A stretch of 49,527 nucleotides of DNA from the NCBI GenBank assembly GCA_024224155.1, contig JAAENP010000284.1, forward strand, positions 1 through 49,527. The letters run 5' to 3'. A program made the translations under genes and the position numbers. The first letter of the stretch is position 1, and every line of letters begins with the position of its first letter. The DNA is from a bacterium (GTDB lineage: Bacteria > Acidobacteriota > Thermoanaerobaculia > Multivoradales > JAHEKO01). Below the pieces are notes generated by a model. The model saw only the letters and a program-made list of their open reading frames with translations. It made no database searches and was not told where the DNA came from. This document shows positions 1 through 8,070 of the stretch, in pieces.

Positions 1-190
1 CACCTCGCATTGCCCCTTCTTGCCCCACGGCCCCTGGGCCCCTTTGGCCCTGCCGGCGCTGAAACCCCCGGCGCCGGCAGCAGCCACAGCCCATCGAGCC
101 CTCACCGGGCCCTGTATCGATACGTCCTGGACCTCGGCCGGGCGAGGTTCCCTAAGCGGTGCCGCCGCTCTCCCTGCCAGAGCAGCCGGA
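1..190. other. Left-edge stretch with no convincing gene
   Basis: Short open frames on both strands here are proline- and arginine-rich and look like GC-rich noise; I see no domain. The only structure is an inverted repeat, GCCGGCGC at 52-59 and GCGCCGGC at 71-78, without a following T run, so it is not an obvious terminator. Confidence 0.4.
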
Positions 191-230
191 TAAGAAAATG
201 AAGGGTGACCCCCGGTAAGGAGCCACCCTT
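191..230 (-). terminator. Rho-independent terminator after the barrel remnant
   Basis: On the minus strand, AAGGGTG (230-224) pairs perfectly with CACCCTT (207-201), followed by the T-rich tail CATTTTCTT (200-192). It lies about 35 bases beyond the stop of the outer-membrane barrel frame, the expected place for its terminator. Confidence 0.6.
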
Positions 231-264
231 CGATCGCGCTGAACACGTGGGCGAGCGGTGATGA

Positions 265-1272
265 TTAGAACAGCCAGCCGATTCCCAGGCTGTAGAAGTC
301 GACCGAGCCCGAGGTGTCGTAGAGATACGGGGCATCGTCCTCGTAGTCGAGGTAGCGATAGCCGCCGGTAAGGTAAGTGCGTTCGTTGACGCGGTACTTG
401 GCTTTCAGCGCGACCTCCTGGAACGTAGTGTCCAGGTCCGAGAAGGTGTGGGTGCGGGTGAAGTCGTACCACTGGTTGGGCCGACTCGCCGCAAAGGCCT
501 CACCTTCGGGGAAACTGAATGGATCGAGAGACGCCTCGGCCGTATTCAATGCGGCGTCGAGCGACAGCTCGAAGTCTTCGTTGGGCTTGAAGCGGATACC
601 TCCCAGAATCGTGTTGAGCGTGGTTTCGTATTCGAGCAGGGCACGATCGGAGCCAAACTGGCCCGACAGAATCGTGCCCGCTCAGCCATCAAAGAGCGGA
701 ATACTCGCAGGAGTACCTAGCTCTGTGCTGTTCCAGGCGTAGGCCGTATGCCATTCCCACTTTGGCGCCGGAGCTCCCCAGAGAGTCAAGGTGAGCGCCT
801 GCACGGTGCGCGACCAGTCGGTCAGGTCGCCGTCGTCGTTGTCACCGTCCCAGTAGCGATAGGAACTGGTGAAGCTCGTGCTGCCGGCCAGGCAGTTCGC
901 TCGCAGCTTGACTTCGTCCCACGAGGCCGGAGAGGCCGTGGTGTCGGCGATTCGAGCATCGTGAAATTCGTAGTACTGAGCTCCGTTTGGATCGAAGGGA
1001 TTGGGCACGGCCGGTGAAGTGAGTGTCGAGAAGGCGCCATCGACCAGGGCGAAGGCGTTGTCGGTTTCGCCGTGCTCGACCGAGACATAGGTCTTGAGAC
1101 CCTTCTTCGGACGGGCTCTCCAAGAGGCCCCCAGAATGTTGGTGGTCGAGGCCATCTCTCCGGGGGCAACTTCGAGGTGGTCGCGGTCTACCTCCTCGTA
1201 TTCCCAGAAGAGCCGGACGCTGCCCTTTTTCTTCCCCAATCGGCGGTTGAAGTCGAGCTTGGACTCGGTCAC
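265..1272 (-). pseudogene. MtrB/PioB-type outer-membrane beta-barrel remnant with in-frame UGA
   Basis: The frame encodes alternating aromatic/polar strands ending in GIGWLF, a typical beta-barrel terminus. Spacing and wording (EYEEVDRD, GGYRYLDYEDD) resemble MtrB/PioB/DmsF-type porins, which sheathe decahaem cytochromes in extracellular electron transfer. The first 196 codons (1272-685) and the C-terminal part are in the same frame, separated only by a UGA at 684-682; after it the reading resumes as barrel sequence (AGTILSGQFGSDRALLEYE). The family is usually 600-700 residues, but only about 335 are here. No convincing start exists: GTG at 1272 is the first candidate, while barrel-like sequence appears to begin earlier, near 1330. 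I read it as a 5'-truncated gene. The UGA may be a Trp-to-stop change or, less likely, a selenocysteine codon, since a hairpin follows it (see findings). No MtrA-type partner adjoins it. Confidence 0.65.
639..679 (-). other. Hairpin directly after the in-frame UGA of the barrel gene
   Basis: Two bases after the UGA, GGGCACGAT (679-671) pairs perfectly with ATCGTGCCC (647-639), with one more T-G pair inside. An upper stem GGGCC (664-660) pairs with GGCTC (654-650) through one wobble, closing the five-base loop AGUUU. Loop size, a G among the first two loop bases and about 22 bases from UGA to loop match the published pattern of bacterial SECIS elements. Chance pairing in GC-rich coding DNA is the alternative. 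Confidence 0.4.
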
Positions 1273-1299
1273 CTGGCGGTCCAGACTCGACAGCCGCGT

Positions 1300-1319
1300 C
1301 TTGTGAAAATCTTCACAAG
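1300..1319. promoter_or_regulatory. CRP/FNR-family-like operator palindrome
   Basis: CTTGTGAA-AATC-TTCACAAG is a perfect 8+4+8 inverted repeat. Read as TTGTGA-N6-TCACAA it is the classic half-site arrangement of CRP/FNR superfamily regulators, some of which control anaerobic respiration. It lies between the end of selD and the first possible start of the barrel frame. No regulator gene is in the window, so the binding protein is unknown. Confidence 0.45.
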
Positions 1320-1393
1320 TTCGACGCGGTGCGGCAACACCCCGTGAGGTGGCCGGCTGGCCCGCCTCGAAGGGCGGGAGTGCCAGGATGACG

Positions 1394-2446
1394 CTAGGCC
1401 AGGATTCGAAGTCCTGGTTGTGCTAGCACTCGGCCGATCTCGTGCACTGAAACACCTAGCCTCTCGGCTGATTCGACAGCCGACTGCGCCTTTTCCGGGG
1501 ACAGGGTCATGAGCAGGCCGCCGGAAGTTTCGGGGCTGAAACAGAGCGTCCGGCGCCAGCCCTCGAGCGAGTCGTCGAAGCTCACCGCGTCCCCGAAGTG
1601 CGTTTGGTTGTCATGGGCCCCTCCGGGAAAGATCTCGGCCCGGGCTAACTCCTCCGCGCCCGGCAGCCACGGCAGTCTGGAATAGGCGAGCTCGAAGCCG
1701 ACGCTCCCGGACTTGGCCATTTCGCTCAGATGTCCGAGCAGGCCGAAACCCGTGACGTCGGTGAGAGCGGTGGCGCCCAGCTCTTGGGCCAGCTCGGCCG
1801 CGGCTCGGTTGAGTTCCAGCATGCTCCGGGTCGCAGCCTCGACCTCGACCTCGCCGGCTCGATTCTGCATGAGAGCCGTCGTCACCACGCCCGTGCCCAG
1901 CGGCTTGCTCAAGAAAAGGCGATCGCTTGCTTTCGCGCCGCCCTTGGTTTTGAGCCGACTCGGGTGAATCGTACCCAACACAACCAGGCCGTACTTAGGC
2001 TCTTCATCGCGGACGGTGTGGCCGCCGGCGACCGCGATTCCCGCTTCCTGTGCCTTCTCGGCGCCGCCTCGGAAGATCTCGTTGACGATGTCGAGCGGCA
2101 GACTCTTGGGCATGGCGGCGACGTTCAGCGCCAGCACCGGCCGGGCTCCCATCGCGTAGATATCGCTCAGGCTGTTGGCTGCGGCGATCGCTCCGTAGGC
2201 ATAGGGGTCATCCACGATTGGGGTGAAGAAATCGAGTGTCAAAACGACCGCCAGATCGTCACTTACTTGATAGGCGGCGGCGTCGTCCGCGAGTTCGAGG
2301 CCCACGAGTACCTTGTCGGAAGCGGCTGCCTCCGCAAGTTCCTGCAGTGGGCGCAGAACCTGCGCCAGGGCCCCGGCGCCCAGTTTGCTGGCTCAGCCGG
2401 CGCAGGACGTCAGGCTGGTGAGTCGAATGCGGTTGCGGTCGTTCAT
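1394..2446 (-). CDS. selD: Selenophosphate synthase, itself a selenoprotein (UGA at residue 18)
   Basis: SelD uses ATP and selenide to make selenophosphate, the selenium donor for selenocysteine and selenouridine. A conventional open frame begins only at 2305, but the same frame runs upstream through a UGA (2395-2393) to ATG 2446, adding an N-terminus that fits the family: IRLTSLTSCAG-U-ASKLG. E. coli SelD has GAGCGCK here, so the UGA falls on catalytic Cys17 and the essential Lys follows three residues later (U18, K21). Downstream are family motifs DDAAAY, TLDFFTPIVDDPYAYG and DIYAMGA. With Sec the protein is 350 residues, the normal length. GAGGAG ends two bases before ATG 2446, close for a ribosome site; an in-frame ATG at 2467 is the alternative. 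Annotating from 2305 would lose the active site. Selenocysteine at this position is known in many bacterial SelD proteins. Confidence 0.93.
2364..2392 (-). other. Putative SECIS hairpin of selD
   Basis: Directly after the selD UGA, GCCA (2392-2389) pairs with UGGC (2367-2364), and GGGC (2381-2378) with GCCC (2371-2368), closing the loop GCCGGG. Seven unpaired bases sit on the 5' side. The loop starts 15 bases after the UGA and begins with G, close to the bacterial SECIS pattern. The fold was worked out by eye. Confidence 0.5.
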
Positions 2447-2676
2447 TGCTCCTCGGCAGGAGATCATAGACCATGGGGTCTCAAGCCGGAGGTCGGGCAG
2501 CCTCCGCCCTCCCAGGGCCGGATCTCACCGCCCCCTGGCAGGGTAGGCGCGACTCCCACCTTGGCGGACGTTCCGCTCTCGACGCGGTAGAGTACGCTGA
2601 GTTTGGCCAGTGCCTGTAGCACTCGCAGCGATCGGCTTCGAGGCCCGACATTGGCCAAGAACGTGGAGGACGAGAT

Positions 2677-3144
2677 ATGAAACGGTTTCCTTTCTTGATC
2701 GGTGCGGTGCTTCCTCTGGCGCTGGTCTTTTCATTCGCATCGACGGCGGCATCGGAAGAGGTCGAGATCCGGCAGGCGCCGGTGACCTGGACCCAGGCGG
2801 CGTTGAGCGACGGCGAGGAGCTCTATGGGCAGCTCTGCGCGAGTTGTCACGGTATGGATGCGACCGGCAACGGTCCGGCCGCGCCGGCGTTGGCGATGCC
2901 GGTTCCGGACCTGACCCGACTTGCGCTCGACAATGACGGTGAGTTTCCGACCGAGGGTGTCGAAAAGAGCATCCAGGGCGGCGGCAAGATCGTGGCTCAC
3001 GGCAGCGTCGAGATGCCGGTCTGGGGCAGGGTGTTGGGCGATGTTCGCCCCGACTTCAAGCCCTACCGTCGTGAGGCCTTCGCGAAGCAGCAGATCTTCA
3101 ATCTGACCGAGTATTTGAAGTCGATTCAGGTCGAAGAGGACTAA
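2677..3144 (+). CDS. Exported monohaem cytochrome c
   Basis: A 155-residue class I-type cytochrome c, probably a soluble periplasmic electron carrier. The first 25 residues form a signal peptide (KRFPFLIGAVLPLALVFSF, then ASTAASEE). One haem motif, CASCH, follows in the context ELYGQLCASCHG; an SVEMPVWGR segment could supply the distal Met ligand. The C-terminus is a helix, LTEYLKS, as usual in this fold. GGAGGA lies upstream of the ATG at good spacing. It is divergent from selD and is the first of nine cytochrome genes in the window. The partner is unknown; the Rieske/cytochrome b modules are candidates. Confidence 0.85.
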   Translation: MKRFPFLIGAVLPLALVFSFASTAASEEVEIRQAPVTWTQAALSDGEELYGQLCASCHGMDATGNGPAAPALAMPVPDLTRLALDNDGEFPTEGVEKSIQGGGKIVAHGSVEMPVWGRVLGDVRPDFKPYRREAFAKQQIFNLTEYLKSIQVEED

Positions 3145-3172
3145 CGGAGACGCCTTCGACTGGAACAACCCA

Positions 3173-3205
3173 GGGCTGCGGCGCTTCGAGCGTCGCAGCC
3201 CTTTT
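3173..3205 (+). terminator. Rho-independent terminator of the cytochrome c gene
   Basis: GGGCTGCG (3173-3180) pairs with CGCAGCCC (3194-3201); inside, CGCT and AGCG pair around TCG. TTTT follows. It lies 28 bases after the cytochrome c stop. Confidence 0.85.
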
Positions 3206-3255
3206 CAAAGATCCGAGCGCGTTCTCCGGGGACGGCCGGCCCGGAGCCGTGCTCT

Positions 3256-3284
3256 TTGGTGTCTTCCGGCAGGTCACCTAGACT
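3256..3284 (+). promoter_or_regulatory. Sigma-70-like promoter of the peptidase gene
   Basis: TTGGTG (3256-3261), a 17-base spacer and TAGACT (3279-3284), placed between the preceding terminator and the pepF start about 70 bases downstream. Confidence 0.45.
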
Positions 3285-3352
3285 CGGCTGCGAAACACCT
3301 GCTCGCTCCCGGGCCGCTGCCCAGGGGCGCCCTCCGAACGAAGGAAGACAGA

Positions 3353-5143
3353 TTGAGTGACGTGCTGAAGAGCCAGAGCTACGCGCAGAGATCCTGGGAT
3401 TTGAGCGAGTTGCTGCCGGATGCAGCCCAAGGAACGATCTCGGCGCGGCTTGCGGAGATGGAGAGTCTCGTCGAATCGATTGGTGAGGCCCGTGTCGAGC
3501 TCGAAAGAGAACCTTCACGAGAGCGCGTTCTCAAAGTGCTCGAGACCTTCGAGAAGCTGACCGAAGCGTCTTATCCGCCCTCGGCCTACGGGTCTCTTTG
3601 GTTCTCGGAGGACACCCAATCCGAGGCAGCACTCACCTTCAAGAACCGCATCGATCGGGCGCTGGTCGACTTTCACAACCGGGTGCTTTTCTTCCTCCTG
3701 TGGTGGAAAGGGCTCGACGAGGTGACCGCGCGAGAGCTTCAGCCGGGACAGTTGGAGCACGCGGATTTTCGCCACTTCCTCGAAGACCTGCGCCGGACCA
3801 AGCCCTTCATGCTCGAAGAACGCTCCGAGCAGATCGTCAACCTCAAGGACACCAACGGCATCTCGGCCGTGCTCACGATCTACTCGATGCTCACCAACCG
3901 GCTGGCCTTCGAGCTCGAAGTCGATGGCGAGGCGAGATCGCTTACTCGCGATGAGCTACAGGCCTATGTCTACTCCCCGGCTGCCGACCTTCGGGCGGCG
4001 GCCTACCGCGAGATGCTCCGAGTCTTCGAAGGCGAGGCCAAGGTGCTCGGGCAAATCTACGTCAGTCGAGTGCTCGACTGGCATGCCGAGAATGTGAGTC
4101 TGCGGGGCTTTTCGACTCCGATCTCGGTTCGCAACGTCGACAACGACGTGCCGGATGAGGCAGTTGAAGCCCTCCTCGACACCTGCGCTCGCAACGCGCC
4201 GCTCTTTCAGCGTTATTTCCGCTGGAAAGCTCGGGAGCTGGGACAAGAGCGTCTGTCCCGGTTTGATCTTTATGCGCCGCTGATCGGCACCGACAAATCG
4301 ACCCCCTATTCGGAAGCCGTCGAGCTGGTGCTGTCCACCTTTGAAGAGTTCGAGCCCCGGCTCGCGGCTCTTGCGCGTCGGGTCTTCGACGACGATCACA
4401 TTGACAGCGAGATCCGCAAAGGCAAGAAGGGCGGCGCCTTCTGTGCGACCGTACTGCCGACACAGACACCCTGGGTGCAGCTCAATTACACCGGCAAGGT
4501 CCGCGATGTAGCGACGCTGGCGCACGAGCTTGGACATGCGGTGCACTCGATGCTCGCCGAGGACCACTCGGTTCTCACCCAGCATCCCTCGCTGCCGCTC
4601 GCGGAGACCGCGTCGGTGTTCGCGGAGCGGCTGCTTGTCGACCGGCTGCTGGCGAGCGAGACTGCTCAAGGCGTTCGCCGCGAGCTCCTGGCCTTGTCGC
4701 TGGACGACATCTACGCCACCGTGATGCGCCAGGCCTATTTCGTCCGTTTCGAACAGCGCGCGCATGCGGCGATCCTGGCAGGGGAGCCTCCGGAGAAGCT
4801 CAATGAGATCTACCTAGGACTGCTCGAAGAGCAGTTCGGCGACGCCGTCGAGGTGCCACAGGAATTCTCGCGCGAGTGGGTTTCGATTCCGCACATCTAC
4901 CACACGCCGTTCTACTGTTATGCCTACAGCTTCGGGCAGCTCCTGGTGCTGGCTCTCTATCGGAGGTTTCGCGAGCAAGGCGCTTCCTTCGTGCCTGGCT
5001 ACTTGCGGCTCCTGGCCTGGGGTGGCGCCTCCCGGCCCGCCGAAATCCTGGCCGAAGCCGGGGTCGAAATGACCGATCCGAGCTTTTGGCAGGGCGGTTT
5101 CGATGTGGTCGAGGGCCTGGTCGACGAGCTCGAGGCGCTTTAG
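3353..5143 (+). CDS. pepF: Oligoendopeptidase F family zinc metallopeptidase (M3)
   Basis: A 596-residue cytosolic M3-family peptidase that would degrade short peptides. The zinc site is visible as HELGH at residues 391-395 within LAHELGHAVHSML, followed by the third-ligand segment LAETASVFAE near residue 420. The helical N-terminal half and the C-terminal HTPFYCYAYSFGQLLVLALY segment match PepF-type members. There is no signal peptide. The start is TTG at 3353, chosen because AAGGAAG lies six bases upstream and nothing better is in frame. The gene stands alone between its own promoter and terminator. Confidence 0.92.
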   Translation: MSDVLKSQSYAQRSWDLSELLPDAAQGTISARLAEMESLVESIGEARVELEREPSRERVLKVLETFEKLTEASYPPSAYGSLWFSEDTQSEAALTFKNRIDRALVDFHNRVLFFLLWWKGLDEVTARELQPGQLEHADFRHFLEDLRRTKPFMLEERSEQIVNLKDTNGISAVLTIYSMLTNRLAFELEVDGEARSLTRDELQAYVYSPAADLRAAAYREMLRVFEGEAKVLGQIYVSRVLDWHAENVSLRGFSTPISVRNVDNDVPDEAVEALLDTCARNAPLFQRYFRWKARELGQERLSRFDLYAPLIGTDKSTPYSEAVELVLSTFEEFEPRLAALARRVFDDDHIDSEIRKGKKGGAFCATVLPTQTPWVQLNYTGKVRDVATLAHELGHAVHSMLAEDHSVLTQHPSLPLAETASVFAERLLVDRLLASETAQGVRRELLALSLDDIYATVMRQAYFVRFEQRAHAAILAGEPPEKLNEIYLGLLEEQFGDAVEVPQEFSREWVSIPHIYHTPFYCYAYSFGQLLVLALYRRFREQGASFVPGYLRLLAWGGASRPAEILAEAGVEMTDPSFWQGGFDVVEGLVDELEAL

Positions 5144-5212
5144 CCTGCCGTGTCCTCTAGTCCGGATGCCTTGACACGCTTCCGGTCAAGAACGTATCTG
5201 CTGTAGTCGCAG

Positions 5213-5240
5213 GGCCGGGCCTCCAGGGCCCGGCCTTTTT
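5213..5240 (+). terminator. Rho-independent terminator of pepF
   Basis: GGCCGGGCC (5213-5221) pairs perfectly with GGCCCGGCC (5227-5235) across a five-base loop, followed by TTTTT. Confidence 0.9.
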
Positions 5241-5261
5241 CTTGAGGCTAGAATCCACCGG

Positions 5262-5363
5262 ATGAGACCGACAGTCCGTTATCTCGTGTCTTTCCTCGCG
5301 ACCGCGGCCGTGGTGTTCTCGTTTCTGGCTCAGCTCGCCCGTGGTGAGTGTCCGGTGCCGTGA
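5262..5363 (+). CDS. Small ORF resembling a signal peptide, overlapping the DUF1223 start
   Basis: Thirty-three codons from ATG 5262 encode a basic start, a hydrophobic stretch (YLVSFLATAAVVFSFLAQL) and ARGE, like a signal peptide with almost no mature part. It ends at a TGA 16 bases inside the next gene, in another frame. A TAGAAT hexamer at 5249-5254 could be a -10 box, giving an almost leaderless message. It may be a small membrane peptide, a leader, or the true N-terminus of the DUF1223 protein with a frameshift. I recognise no family. Confidence 0.3.
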   Translation: MRPTVRYLVSFLATAAVVFSFLAQLARGECPVP

Positions 5364-6193
5364 CCAGGACGGTGAGAACTGTGCGAGCGATACGGGCGGT
5401 GCGAGTGCCGGCAACCGGCCTGCTGCTCGTCGGCACCCTCTTGGTCATCGCGCCGGGTTCCGGCGGCGCTTTGCCCGACCCGCCGGCGTTGCAGAACGGC
5501 GCCATCGTCGTAGAGCTCTTCACTTCCCAGGGCTGTTCGAGCTGTCCATCCGCGGATCGCTACCTGAGCGAGCTAGCCGCGCGAGAGGACCTCGAGATCA
5601 TCCCGCTGTCGTTCCACGTCGACTACTGGAACTATATCGGTTGGACGGATCCTCTCTCATCCGACGTCTGGTCGAGTCGGCAGCGACGCTACGCGAGGGT
5701 TTTCGGAGGCAGCCGCGTCTACACACCGCAGATGGTGGTCAACGGCCGCTGGGAAGGCGTCGGCTCTGACCGGCGCGACATTTCGCGCCTGCTCGAGATG
5801 GCCCGCAACGAGCGATCGGCTGCGACGATCGGCGTTTCGGCAGAGCTGATTTCGAAGAGCCGTCTTCGAGTTTCCGTCACCACCGCTCAGGTCGACGGCG
5901 AAGTCGTCTCTGAGAGCCTTGCAGCCTGGATCGCGGTCGTCGAAAGCGATCTCGTGACGGAAGTCGGCCGGGGTGAGAACGCCTCCAAGACGCTGCACAA
6001 TGATCGGGTCGTCCGGCGACTGGAGGCAGTTCCTGAGCTCGAGCTGATCGGGACGGGAGCAGAGGGTTCGGTCGAGATCGCACTCGACGAAGGATGGCGC
6101 CGGAAGAAACTGAGCGTAGTGGCCTTTCTACAGGATGCCGAGGCATTCCGGATTCAGGCCGCGGCCGAGTACGGCCTTGCAGACGTGCTGTAA
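5348..6193 (+). CDS. DUF1223 family secreted thioredoxin-like protein
   Basis: A 281-residue protein with an N-terminal export signal (hydrophobic LLLVGTLLVIAPG) and the DUF1223 signature VELFTSQGCSSCPSADRYL, a thioredoxin-like fold start with a CSSC motif. SFHVDYWNYIGWTDP and YTPQMVVNGR are further family hallmarks. It probably acts in the periplasm; the biochemical role of DUF1223 is not established and I do not assign one. A cysteine pair exported next to a cytochrome c region would suit thiol handling for haem attachment, which is inference. The start is GTG 5348; the small upstream ORF leaves the true N-terminus uncertain. Confidence 0.85.
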   Translation: MSGAVTRTVRTVRAIRAVRVPATGLLLVGTLLVIAPGSGGALPDPPALQNGAIVVELFTSQGCSSCPSADRYLSELAAREDLEIIPLSFHVDYWNYIGWTDPLSSDVWSSRQRRYARVFGGSRVYTPQMVVNGRWEGVGSDRRDISRLLEMARNERSAATIGVSAELISKSRLRVSVTTAQVDGEVVSESLAAWIAVVESDLVTEVGRGENASKTLHNDRVVRRLEAVPELELIGTGAEGSVEIALDEGWRRKKLSVVAFLQDAEAFRIQAAAEYGLADVL

Positions 6194-6238
6194 CCGGGCT
6201 CGCCGAGCTGGCGCACGGGGCGCAGGAGCTGCCCCTGA

Positions 6239-6267
6239 TTGGGTCGGCTGAGCACGACGGTTATACT
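6239..6267 (+). promoter_or_regulatory. Sigma-70-like promoter of module A
   Basis: TTGGGT (6239-6244), a 17-base spacer and TATACT (6262-6267). A start near 6274 would give a leader of about 135 bases before the Rieske gene, containing a 42-codon ORF. Confidence 0.55.
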
Positions 6268-6279
6268 TGCGCATCCATC

Positions 6280-6408
6280 ATGAAGGCTCGGCTACCCTTT
6301 TGGACGGTGTTGTGGCTCGGAGCCTTTCTGGAGAATGCACCCGCAGTCTCACTGATCACGTCCGAGAGCGTCGCGCCCCGGGTCACGAAAGAGCTAGGGA
6401 GACACTGA
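6280..6408 (+). CDS. Small leader-like ORF before the Rieske gene
   Basis: Forty-two codons from ATG 6280 begin like a signal or anchor peptide (MKARLPFWTVLWLGAFL) and end in a short polar tail. The TGA directly abuts the Rieske ATG, an arrangement often giving translational coupling. It begins only about six bases after the predicted transcription start and has no ribosome site of its own, so translation is uncertain. No family recognised; it could be a leader peptide or a small subunit. Confidence 0.35.
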   Translation: MKARLPFWTVLWLGAFLENAPAVSLITSESVAPRVTKELGRH

Positions 6409-6897
6409 ATGGGAACAAGCCAAGTGCCGCACGGCGACTCACCAGCCGACCCGGGACGCAGAGGCTTCATCAACTGGTTTCTGGGCACGTCGATAGGTGC
6501 TCTGTTCGCCTCCGTGGCCTATCCGGTGCTGCGCTTTGTCAGCCCCCCGGAGATCCCCGAAGCCTCGATGAACCAAGTCGAGGCGGGTCCTATCAACGAC
6601 CCGGAATTGCTCGAGATTGGCTACAAGATTCTTCGCTTTGGGGCAGAGCCGGTGATCTTGATCCGTGGTGGGGAGGGTGATTTTCGCGCTTTCGCGGCCA
6701 CCTGTACGCACCTCGATTGCATCGTCGAGTACCACAAGGACAAGAAGCGAATCTGGTGCAACTGCCACAACGGCGAGTACAACCTGAGCGGCCAGCAGGT
6801 GGCCGGCCCACCGCCGAGGCCGCTCGAATCCTTCAAGGTCGATCTCGTGGTCAAAGCCGTTGGCGAGCCCGAGCACATCGTGGTTTCGAGGGCATGA
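6409..6897 (+). CDS. Rieske [2Fe-2S] protein, module A
   Basis: The Rieske subunit takes one electron from quinol at the Qo site of cytochrome b and passes it to c-type haem. This 162-residue protein has an N-terminal transmembrane anchor (FINWFLGTSIGALFASVAYPVL) after a basic GRRGF stretch, as in Tat-inserted Rieske proteins. The cluster ligands are complete: CTHLDC and CNCHNGEY, with the PPPRPLESF proline loop. AGGGAG precedes the ATG. It is followed after three bases by cytochrome b, the usual Rieske/cytochrome b order. Confidence 0.95.
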   Translation: MGTSQVPHGDSPADPGRRGFINWFLGTSIGALFASVAYPVLRFVSPPEIPEASMNQVEAGPINDPELLEIGYKILRFGAEPVILIRGGEGDFRAFAATCTHLDCIVEYHKDKKRIWCNCHNGEYNLSGQQVAGPPPRPLESFKVDLVVKAVGEPEHIVVSRA

Positions 6898-6900
6898 TCG

Positions 6901-8070
6901 GTGAGTAACCTCGTCGGCAAGGTGCGTACCTGGATCGAGAATCGGGTACCCGTCTCGACGGCGACCGAGTTTGCCTCGCACAAGACGGTGCCGATGCACC
7001 GTTATTCGGTCATCTACTACTTCGGCGGCATGACCCTGTTCTTCCTGATCGTTCAGCTTCTAACCGGCATCATGTTGATGCTCTACTACCGGCCGTCGGC
7101 CGCGGAGGCTTTCGAGTCGGTCGAGTTCATCATGACGGTCGTACCGTTCGGTTGGCTGATCCGCTCGCTTCACTCCTGGTCAGCCAATCTGATGGTCTTC
7201 TTCGCCTTTCTCCATCTGGTCACCGTCTATTTCTCCAAGGGCTATCGCAAACCACGCGAGATCACCTGGATCACCGGCTGCATCCTGCTTTTCCTGGCTC
7301 TGGCGTTCGGCTTCTCGGGTTATCTCCTACCTTGGAACAAGCTCGCCTTCTTCGCCACCAAGGTGGGCACCGACATCGCGGGAGCGGTGCCGGTCGTGGG
7401 GGAATGGACGTTACGATTCTTGCGCGGCGGCGATCGGGTCACGGGCGGGACGCTGTCGCGCTTCTACGGCTGGCATGTCGCGATCCTGCCCGCTTTCCTG
7501 ACGATACTCCTGGGTGTGCACCTTCTGCTGGTCCAGATTCAAGGCATGAGCGTGCCGCCGCGGGCCGAGGAAGAAGCCTCACGCCGCCGTCCGATGAAGT
7601 TCTTTCCGAACTTTGCGCTCCGCGATCTTTTTGGCTGGATTCTCGCGCTCGGGGTCCTGGTCGCGATCGCAGCCCTGTTTCCGTGGGAATTGGGCGAGAA
7701 GGCCGACCCCTTCGCGCCCGCCTATAAGGACATCCGCCCCGAGTGGTACTTCATGTTCATGTTCGAGACCCTGAAGTTCGTTCCGGGCGGCGAGATCTTC
7801 GGAGTCGAGTACGAGGCAATCCCGATCCTTCTCTTCTCGCTGGGTGGACTGCTGATGGTGCTGGTACCGTTTCTCGACAGGGGAATCGAGCGCACCGGGC
7901 ACAGTCGGGCATTCACCGTCGTCGGGGTTGTGGCGGTGACCTACATGGTGGGCATGACCGCGTGGGGCTACCGGTCGTGGGCGCCGATTCTGGTGGTCGC
8001 TGCGACCGTGGCCCTGGTCTACGTCCTGCGCTGGGGCACCCAGCGTGCCAAGAGGGAGCCCGAATCATGA
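6901..8070 (+). CDS. Cytochrome b, fused b6/subunit IV form, module A
   Basis: Membrane core of a bc-type complex: it binds two haems b and oxidises quinol at Qo. The 389-residue protein carries both N- and C-terminal domains. All four haem ligands are present: H91 and H105 (spacing 13) in helix B, H192 and H207 (spacing 14, as in b6f-type proteins) in helix D. The Qo motif PEWY is at 280-283. It starts at GTG 6901, close behind the Rieske gene, and its stop overlaps the next start as ATGA. Everything needed for a working Q cycle is visible. No cytochrome c1 gene follows; a multihaem protein takes that place. Confidence 0.95.
   Translation: MSNLVGKVRTWIENRVPVSTATEFASHKTVPMHRYSVIYYFGGMTLFFLIVQLLTGIMLMLYYRPSAAEAFESVEFIMTVVPFGWLIRSLHSWSANLMVFFAFLHLVTVYFSKGYRKPREITWITGCILLFLALAFGFSGYLLPWNKLAFFATKVGTDIAGAVPVVGEWTLRFLRGGDRVTGGTLSRFYGWHVAILPAFLTILLGVHLLLVQIQGMSVPPRAEEEASRRRPMKFFPNFALRDLFGWILALGVLVAIAALFPWELGEKADPFAPAYKDIRPEWYFMFMFETLKFVPGGEIFGVEYEAIPILLFSLGGLLMVLVPFLDRGIERTGHSRAFTVVGVVAVTYMVGMTAWGYRSWAPILVVAATVALVYVLRWGTQRAKREPES

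Noticed and set aside
2447-2676. Possible tRNA-Sec or other tRNA between selD and the cytochrome gene, suggested by a T-arm-like GGTAGGCGCGACTCCCACC and nearby hairpins
   Set aside because: The T-loop lacks the conserved TT, one stem pair is mismatched, and no matching acceptor strand or UCA anticodon loop with U33 could be built.
7743-8066. Upstream extension of the 11-haem frame into cytochrome b
   Set aside because: It lies entirely within the cytochrome b coding sequence and reads as arginine-rich shadow; the signal peptide begins at ATG 8067.
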